7,695 nt of DNA from Lutibacter sp. (GTDB taxonomy: Bacteria; Bacteroidota; Bacteroidia; Flavobacteriales; Flavobacteriaceae): positions 1-7,695 of the forward strand of contig JASMME010000059.1 of assembly GCA_030748365.1 (NCBI GenBank), read 5' to 3'. Positions 1 through 6,400 of the stretch are shown here, piece after piece. The notes under the pieces are model-generated. The model saw nothing but the letters and a program-made list of their open reading frames with translations. It was not told the origin of the DNA and searched no databases. Each line of letters opens with the position of its first letter. The first letter of the stretch is position 1. The position numbers and the translations under genes are program-made.

Positions 1-6
1 AGGCAT
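1..6 (-). CDS. rpmI: Probable start of rpmI, ribosomal protein bL35 (two codons only)
   Basis: The last six bases available on the minus strand read ATG CCT (Met-Pro), 33 nt after the infC stop. bL35 proteins characteristically begin Met-Pro-Lys, and infC-rpmI-rplT is the widely conserved bacterial order, so this is most likely the start of the gene for large-subunit protein bL35. Only two codons lie inside the window. The call therefore rests on position and on the Met-Pro start, not on protein similarity. The spacer is A-rich with no obvious terminator hairpin, which fits co-transcription with infC. Confidence 0.55.
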
Positions 7-39
7 TTCTTTCTGCTTTTTATCTTACTTATATTGTTT

Positions 40-597
40 TTATTTCTTTTTTGGGGTGATAAACATAATCATCCGTTTACCCTCCAATTTTGGCATTTGC
101 TCCACCTTTCCGTATTCTTCCAGTTCCTGGGCAAGGCGCAGCAACAGGATATGTCCCTGGTCCTTGTATATAATAGAACGCCCTTTAAAGAATACAAAGG
201 CCTTTAGTTTGGCGCCATCCTCTAGGAATTTGATGGCGTGTTTCTTTTTAAATTCATAGTCGTGTTCATCGGTATTGGGTCCGAAACGAATCTCTTTGAC
301 AATCACCTTGGTGGCTTTGGCCTTTTGGGCTTTTTCCCGTTTCTTTTGTTCGTACAGGAATTTTTTGTAATCAATAATCTTACAAACCGGTGGAACCGCT
401 TTGGGAGAAATCTCTACCAGGTCCAGTCCTTGTTCTCTGGCCAGTGCCTTTGCTTTTGAAATTCTGTAGATTCCAACCTCTACATTGTCGCCGACCAGGC
501 GTACCTCCTCTACATGGGTTATCTTTTCGTTGATCCTGTGCGGATCTTCCTTGATGATCCTCCAGGGTCTTCTGGGCCTGTTTCTTCTTATTGCTAT
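40..597 (-). CDS. infC: Translation initiation factor IF-3, with a probable AUA start codon
   Basis: IF3 binds the 30S subunit, prevents premature 50S joining and checks start-codon and initiator-tRNA choice. The frame from 597 to the TAA at 42-40 gives 185 residues, close to the usual 180 or so. The N-domain is recognisable from [39 protein letters not shown] and KKFLYEQKK; the C-domain from [25 protein letters not shown] and [13 protein letters not shown]. In this frame a TAA lies at 603-601 and the next ATG/GTG/TTG is GTG at 306, inside the protein after the N-domain. The residues from 597 (AUA) read as Ile/Met-Ala-Ile-Arg-Arg, matching the usual Met-Ala-Ile-Arg N-terminus, so AUA at 597-595 is the chosen start. 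E. coli infC starts at AUU, and its IF3 discriminates against that codon, giving autoregulation; the same logic is inferred here. The gene lies 21 nt after thrS and is likely co-transcribed. Identity is very secure; the exact start slightly less so. Confidence 0.95.
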   Translation of the reverse strand: MAIRRNRPRRPWRIIKEDPHRINEKITHVEEVRLVGDNVEVGIYRISKAKALAREQGLDLVEISPKAVPPVCKIIDYKKFLYEQKKREKAQKAKATKVIVKEIRFGPNTDEHDYEFKKKHAIKFLEDGAKLKAFVFFKGRSIIYKDQGHILLLRLAQELEEYGKVEQMPKLEGKRMIMFITPKKK

Positions 598-618
598 GAC
601 TTAAAAATTTAAATTAAA

Positions 619-2559
619 CTAAAACCTTGCTATTGTACTGTCTATTTCTTTACGGATAAAGGCGATACATTCATCGATACCAAACGTTCCTATATCCCCT
701 TCGCCCTGTTTTCTCAGAGAAGCCGTTTCCTGGGCTTCTTCCTGTTCACCTACAATGATCATAAAGGGTATTTTGTTCACCTCGGCGTCTCTTATTTTTC
801 TACCGGTCTTTTCATTCCGGTTGTCCACGAGGGCGCGAATTTCGGAATTTTCCAACAAATGTAAAACTTTTTCAGCATATTTTTGGTATTTCTCACTGAT
901 AGGCAATAAGATAACCTGTTCTGGGCTAAGCCAAAGTGGAAATTTACCCCCAGTATGCTCTAGTAATACGGCAATAAATCGTTCCATAGATCCAAAAGGC
1001 GCCCGGTGAATCATCACAGGTCGGTGAAGTTGGTTGTCTGCCCCTTTATAGTGAAGGTCAAAGCGTTCCGGCAGGTTATAGTCTACCTGTATGGTACCCA
1101 GTTGCCAGCTTCTACCCAGGGCATCCTTCACCATAAAGTCTAATTTAGGGCCATAAAAAGCGGCTTCTCCATATTCGACCACATAGTTTAGTCCTTTTTC
1201 TTTGGTGGCATTGATGATGGCTGTTTCGGCCTTTTCCCAGTTTTCATCACTGCCAATATATTTTTCCGTATTATCTTGGTCTCTCAGTGAAACCTGTACG
1301 GTAAAATCATCAAAGCTGAGTGATTTGAACACGTAGAGTACCAGGTCGATTACTGCTTTGAACTCTTGGTCTAATTGATCTGGGGTACAAAAGATATGGG
1401 CATCATCTTGGGTAAAGCCCCGTACACGGGTCAGTCCGTGTAATTCACCGCTCTGCTCGTACCGGTAGACTGTCCCAAATTCTGCAAAGCGCTTCGGTAG
1501 GTCTTTATAAGAATAAGGCGTATGCTTGTAAATTTCACAGTGGTGTGGGCAGTTCATGGGTTTTAGCAGGAACTCTTCCTCCTCCTTGGGGGTACGAATG
1601 GGCTGAAAGCTATCTTCCCCGTATTTGGCATAGTGCCCAGAAGTTATGTACAATTCCTTTTGGCCGATATGCGGGGTCATCACCATTTCATAGCCCGCCT
1701 TCTTCTGGGCTTTTTTTAGGAAGTCTTCCAGTCGGCTCCTCAGGGCAGTCCCTTTGGGTAGCCACAAGGGAAGTCCTTGCCCTACTTTTGCTGAGAAAGC
1801 AAAAAGTGACAGTTCCTTGCCTAATTTGCGGTGATCGCGTTTTTTGGCCTCTTCCAGTAATGCCAGGTATTCGGTAAGCATTTTTTGTTTGGGAAAGGAT
1901 ACTCCATAGACGCGGGTAAGTTGCTTGTTCTTTTCATCGCCCCGCCAGTAAGCACCTGCCACGTTCATAATCTTTATGGCTTTGATGCTTCCGGTAGTTG
2001 GAATATGGCCACCACGGCACAGGTCGGTAAAATCAGCGTGATCGCAAAAAGTGATCTCTCCATCTACCAGGTTTTCGATCAGTTCCACCTTATAAGGGTT
2101 GTCTTGTTCTTTGTAGAAAGTCAGTGCCGCTTTCTTTGAAACGGATCGCATGCTAAATACGTGTTTTTCCCGGGCAAAGGTTAGCATGCGTTTTTCAATG
2201 GTTGCAAAATCTTTTTCCGAAATAACGGCCTCTCCCAAATCTACATCGTAATAAAAACCATTATCAATGGCCGGGCCAATCGTTAGTGCTGCCTCAGGAT
2301 ATAGGGAAGTGATGGCCTGCGCCAAGACATGGGCTGATGAATGCCAGAAAGCTTTTTTACCTTCCTTGTCATTAAAAGTATACAGTATCAGGCTACCATT
2401 TTCTTTTAGGGGGGTACAGCTCTCCACTGTTTGACCGTTGAAACTGGCTGAGAGTACATTCCTAGCAAAGCCCTCACTAATGCTTTTGGCAATTTCCATG
2501 GGGCTGATACCGCTGGGGTATTCTCTGTGAGCGCCATCCGGTAAGGTAATCTGAATCAT
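619..2559 (-). CDS. thrS: Threonyl-tRNA synthetase
   Basis: This cytoplasmic class II synthetase charges tRNA-Thr with threonine using ATP. The 646-residue length matches the family (642 in E. coli). The N-terminal TGS domain covers about residues 1-62. The editing domain that removes mischarged serine follows, with H73 and H77 in HSSAH and C181/H185 in CRGGH. The catalytic core begins near 245. Motif 2 lies around R366 ([19 protein letters not shown]) and motif 3 around 518-530 ([11 protein letters not shown]). The zinc ligands that recognise threonine correspond to C337 (in MNCPHHC), H388 (DDAHIF) and H518. The anticodon-binding domain runs from about 547 to the end, with [15 protein letters not shown] near 579-593. 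No key residue is missing. The ATG at 2559 gives the standard TGS start (MIQITLPDG). It is the first gene of the thrS-infC-rpmI operon, read from a promoter just upstream. Confidence 0.99.
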   Translation of the reverse strand: MIQITLPDGAHREYPSGISPMEIAKSISEGFARNVLSASFNGQTVESCTPLKENGSLILYTFNDKEGKKAFWHSSAHVLAQAITSLYPEAALTIGPAIDNGFYYDVDLGEAVISEKDFATIEKRMLTFAREKHVFSMRSVSKKAALTFYKEQDNPYKVELIENLVDGEITFCDHADFTDLCRGGHIPTTGSIKAIKIMNVAGAYWRGDEKNKQLTRVYGVSFPKQKMLTEYLALLEEAKKRDHRKLGKELSLFAFSAKVGQGLPLWLPKGTALRSRLEDFLKKAQKKAGYEMVMTPHIGQKELYITSGHYAKYGEDSFQPIRTPKEEEEFLLKPMNCPHHCEIYKHTPYSYKDLPKRFAEFGTVYRYEQSGELHGLTRVRGFTQDDAHIFCTPDQLDQEFKAVIDLVLYVFKSLSFDDFTVQVSLRDQDNTEKYIGSDENWEKAETAIINATKEKGLNYVVEYGEAAFYGPKLDFMVKDALGRSWQLGTIQVDYNLPERFDLHYKGADNQLHRPVMIHRAPFGSMERFIAVLLEHTGGKFPLWLSPEQVILLPISEKYQKYAEKVLHLLENSEIRALVDNRNEKTGRKIRDAEVNKIPFMIIVGEQEEAQETASLRKQGEGDIGTFGIDECIAFIRKEIDSTIARF

Positions 2560-2577
2560 ATAAAATACTTAAGAGGG

Positions 2578-2608
2578 CAAAGATATTAGAAAACCACCAC
2601 TTCCGCAA
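2578..2608 (-). promoter_or_regulatory. Bacteroidota-type housekeeping promoter of thrS
   Basis: On the minus strand TTG (2608-2606) is followed after exactly 20 nt by TATCTTTG (2585-2578). This fits the known primary sigma-factor consensus of Bacteroidota (TTG near -33, TAnnTTTG near -7). The -7 box ends 18 nt before the thrS ATG, so transcription would start around 2570-2575 and the 5' leader would be only some 10-15 nt. That leaves little room for a T-box or attenuator. The leader is A/T-rich without a Shine-Dalgarno sequence, as is usual in the phylum. Confidence 0.75.
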
Positions 2609-2627
2609 TAGGTTTTTTAAATAATAC

Positions 2628-2795
2628 ATGTGTGAATGTCACAGAACAAGTGAGGGCTTCCAGTCAGGATTTTACGCAGACCTGGGGAACAACAAGGAAA
2701 GTAACTACCCAGGTAATATCTATGGGACTGATGCTGCGGACTTACCCTCTTATCGAGCTATTAAACAAGCCAATCTAAACTACATAGCACACTAA
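2628..2795 (+). CDS. Unrecognised 55-residue reading frame, possibly a small protein or gene remnant
   Basis: An ATG at 2628 opens a frame of 55 codons ending at the TAA at 2793-2795. An in-frame stop lies at 2622-2624, so no longer version exists. The peptide starts MCECHRTSEGF, contains YPGNIYGTDAADLPSY and ends ANLNYIAH. It has no signal peptide or membrane segment, and I do not recognise its family. The start lies about 70 nt from the divergent thrS start, leaving little room for its own promoter next to that of thrS. GC is near 48% in 2641-2700, against 15% in 3001-3060, so the stretch looks like coding DNA rather than spacer. It could be a real small protein, the surviving tail of a lost gene, or chance. 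Confidence 0.3.
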   Translation: MCECHRTSEGFQSGFYADLGNNKESNYPGNIYGTDAADLPSYRAIKQANLNYIAH

Positions 2796-3339
2796 AAAAG
2801 AAAGTGATTTTAGAAAATGAGTTCTTCTGCAGGGAGGTTTGTTTAAAAAAATCTAGCCAGTATTTCAGAAAATACAAAAGTAGCTGTGACAAGTTTTTAT
2901 GCTGATTTTTTTACCTCAAAAATTCCAAGTATTTCACAGTTTTTATGTCGGTATTAAGCCATAATTAGGGCAATACCAATAAGCATACTTTTAGTAAGGT
3001 TAATAGACTATAAAATACAGTATATTAATAATTTTATATTCAAAACTTGCTTTTTATAAGTTTTTTTCATAGAATTGCGCAGTAATTTATTGCTTGAATT
3101 TGAAAATAGATTAAAAATTGCGCCTTTTAATACTTTTCTAAAGTTAGTTCATTCCGTAATACATTGTAGGTATTGTGCTTTATAGTTTTTCACTAATAAA
3201 ACACATGAATAACCTACTTATTAATGGTAAATAATAGGATTAAGAAGATCTATAATAATAAAAGAATACAATCCGTGTTTTTTTGTAGATATCCCTTTAA
3301 AAAGGTACTTCTTCTCCATTGATAAAAAATAGAAATGCT
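2796..3339. other. AT-rich intergenic region with no recognisable gene
   Basis: About 540 nt separate the small reading frame from the large secreted-protein gene. The DNA is very AT-rich (for example 9 G/C in 60 bases at 3001-3060). I see no tRNA, no long frame on either strand, no clear inverted repeat with a T-run and no direct-repeat array. A plus-strand search by eye for TAnnTTTG with TTG about 20 nt upstream found only weak near matches, such as TACTTTTC around 3130 and TATAGTTT around 3181. The promoter of the large gene probably lies here but cannot be placed. The last bases before its ATG are A-rich, typical of a Bacteroidota leader without a Shine-Dalgarno sequence. Confidence 0.6.
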
Positions 3340-3438
3340 ATGAAAACACAAACGTTTCTACCCCGAAAAAGACATTGTTACCACAAGGCGTTTACCTTCG
3401 CACTGTTATGTATAGGCTTTGTAGGGATGGCTTTTGCC
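3340..3438 (+). other. Signal peptide of the secreted hydrolase
   Basis: Residues 1-33 have a basic n-region (RKRH at 9-12), a hydrophobic core (FTFALLCIGFVGMAF, 18-32) and a signal peptidase I site AFA|QQ after residue 33. There is no lipobox cysteine next to the cleavage site (C24 is inside the core), so export as a soluble Sec substrate is more likely than a lipoprotein. Confidence 0.9.
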
Positions 3439-6400
3439 CAGCAAACGACCAACCTACCGGGAACATTAAAAGGTGAACACACAACAACCCATGGAAATAA
3501 TGAGAATTATCCAGACGATCCAGATAAAGGCCACAGTATGCATCGAGATTGGTTTGGCCTTGGAATAGAGAATGACGCAAAAACGGGAGATTATATAGAT
3601 TATAACATAAACGTAAGCCCAAATTCTATTAATTACCCTATGTGGGTAGATTGCCGTGTTCTAGGAGCAGCTTCCAAAATTGGCCTTTATCTTGTAAATG
3701 GTGGTCAGGAGACCAAAATTGGACATCTGGAATTTCCTGACACAAACGGGACTACCTACAGAATTTCCCTGTCCTTTCCACAGGTGGGGCAACAAACCTT
3801 AAGATTAAAGCTTTTAGCAGATGCTACAGAAGATGCTCATATAAAAGAAATGGAATTTGCTTTTACTCCATCCGGGAATGGAAGCTATAGCAGCGATGAC
3901 CCCCTCGAGGCCGAAAACTTCTATCATTACCCTGATTTGGAGGGCAATGTTCAGCATGGTTATGATGGTGATAAACAGTTTTTAAGCTTTAAAACAAATA
4001 ACACCTATGTAGACTATCCGATATATGTCTTAAAGGATGATGGAAGAATCAGAACTCTGGCGTCCTTCAATATCAAAGGCACCTCCGGGACCCTCGAATT
4101 CTATACGGTGAAAACTGATGGTTCTGACGATACGAAAATTGGCCAACTGTCCTTTTCTGGTCCTAGCGACCAATGGAAAACGTATAACGGCCCCATAAAT
4201 TTAAATACAGAAGGTCCTCAGATCTTGAGGGTAAAGGTTACCGATGCCGGCGGGGGATTTGGCCTTGATACGATGAGGTTTGATCTGCCAAACGCTACCG
4301 AGATTAAAAATAAGGCCGCTATCTATAATGAACAATTTCATGACTTAAGCACCCATACAATTGTACATGGTTATGACGGAGACAGGCAACTTTTACTCTT
4401 TAAAGAGAACGGTTCCTATGCGGATTATAAGGTTAAGGTGGATGTGGGTTCAGGGAATAATAAGAAGTATGTGCTGTCTTCTGAGATCAAAGCCACCTCC
4501 GGGACCCTCGAACTCTATACGGTAAAAGATGATGGTTCTGAGGATACGAAAATTGTCCAACTATCCTTTTCTGGTCAAAGCGACCAATGGAAAACGTATA
4601 AGAGTCTTATAGACTTGACAGGAATAACAGGCGAACAAACCCTAAGGCTAAAGGTTACCGATGCCGGCGGGGGATTTGGCCTTGATTGGATGGCTTTTAC
4701 AAAACTTCCGATCGAAAAAACCCATATCATTTCCGAGAGCACAACCAGCATTATCCAATCGGAGGCTTTTTATAGTGGAGGTAATGAATCTTTCAGCCAT
4801 GAGGAAGATAAGTTTTTTATGAAATTAGGGGACGATTTCTCTGCGGATTACAGGATTGATGTGAAAGATAAGGGTAACTATTTACTCTCTTCTGTTATCA
4901 AAGGCGCATCGGGGCGCTTCGAATTCTATGGTATAGAAGATGGCTATTCCAATTTCACAACCGAACCCTCACTTAAATTAGATTCTAAAGGAGCTGCTAC
5001 AATTAAGAATAACGAACTACAGCTGACACCTGCCGAAGGCAATAAATGGGGGGTCTATCGTATTGATCCAAAGTTTAAAGATAACACAGAAGAGTGGGAA
5101 ATTTCTTTTGATATGCGAATGTATGACGGAGATGGTGCAGATGGCCTGTCTTTCCATTTCGGACCCAAATCTAATACGGATAGTTGGAATGAGGATAACG
5201 GCTACGAAGGATTAAAAATTGAGGGGGGCTTATCACTTAATTTTACACAATATATAACCTCATTGTCAGAGGCTGTTTATTGGAAAGGAACCAGTCTTGA
5301 AAATAATAATAATTTGTCGGATAATTTTCACGAACTAAAAACCATTACCCTGACTTATAAAAATAGCGAACTAAGCTACAATGGTTATCATATCAATTTT
5401 GACTCAAAAGCACTCAATGGGTATAGCCCAGACCTATCAGACTGGGTATTTACCTTTGCTGCAAGAACTGGGGCATCTAACAACATCCATGCTATTGACA
5501 ACCTACGATGGCAGCATTCTGATAATGAGACAAAGGTTGGTCAACTGTCTTTTTCTGGTCCAGGCAACCAATGGAAAACGTATAATAACATCATACAATT
5601 TACAGATACAGGCGAACAAACCCTAAGGCTAAAGGTTGCTGATGCCGGCATGGGATTTGGTCTTGATCAGATAAAGACAGAAAAATTGCCCTTAGTAAAT
5701 GCGCCTACCCATTCCATTTCCGGCCAATTGAGCGCCATGGGGCCAGGAGGGTTTTATAACATAAGTGAAAATTTCAATCCTGGTTATAAGGAAGGTGTTG
5801 AATTTTTGGAGTCTGGAGATGACTTCTTTGTGGATTATAAGGTTAATGTTGGCTCAGTAGCGACCTCCTATGAGTTGTCAACCAAGGTTTCCGCCACCGG
5901 AACGGGTACCCTAACATTCTATACCGTAAATGCTGCCGGAACAGAAACAACCTTGGCGGCGATCGATTTTACGAATACCAACAATCAATGGCAAACAGTT
6001 ACGATTTCCGATGTGCGTTTTACGGAGAGTGGCGCTCAGGTTTTAAGGGTAAAGGTTACGGCCCTTGCTGCCAATGTTACCTGTCGGATGGGCGAGCTTA
6101 ATTTCTTTGATAAGGAACCATGGAAGGAAGCTATGACTAATGCCTTTATCGATAATCCCATCTCCGATGATAAATTTGACTTAAGCAATGATCCCAATCA
6201 ACCTGATTTTGAAAAGCCTGCAGGGGACGGTGTTATCCGTTTTACTACTACCGGTAAGATAGAAATAGCAGCTATCAATGAACGCTATGGGGTGGTGGGA
6301 CGTAATTTTGGGGGCTGGGCCGAATATAAAATAATTTATAGCAGTAATGATGATGGTGTACTTAACCAACCTGTTTTTTTTGTAGATGGTTTTGATCCTA

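Larger units (their letters stand above)
4750..5688 (+). other. CBM6-like module 4, split by a nested lectin domain
   Basis: The N-terminal half is residues about 471-535 (QSEAFYSGG, FSADYRIDV, SGRFEFYGIEDG). The C-terminal half is 728-783 (DNETKVGQLSFSG, NQWKTY, TLRLKVADAGMGFGLDQIK). Joined together, the halves align with module 3 along its length, with the break at the DG|S-x-D-T-K loop. A complete beta-sandwich could therefore still form around the insert. Confidence 0.75.

Noticed and set aside
40..306. An 88-residue gene starting at GTG 306
   Set aside because: It is only the C-domain of IF3. The frame continues upstream with perfect N-domain sequence to the AUA at 597, so this start is an artefact of requiring ATG/GTG/TTG.
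1545..1877. A 110-residue plus-strand frame inside thrS
   Set aside because: It is antisense to the catalytic core of thrS, its protein has no recognisable features, and thrS is intact and full-length on the other strand.
2796..3339. A CRISPR array, tRNA or riboswitch in the AT-rich spacer
   Set aside because: No regularly spaced direct repeats, no cloverleaf-like arms and no conserved riboswitch core could be seen; the stretch is simply AT-rich.
3392..3622. A 76-residue minus-strand frame
   Set aside because: It overlaps the signal peptide and module 1 coding region of the large plus-strand gene; it is a shadow frame with no supporting features.
6371..6382. A run of T residues as a possible frameshift or programmed slippage site
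   Set aside because: The frame reads through it cleanly into PVFFVDGFDP and on to the end of the window with all hydrolase motifs in one phase, so no shift is needed.
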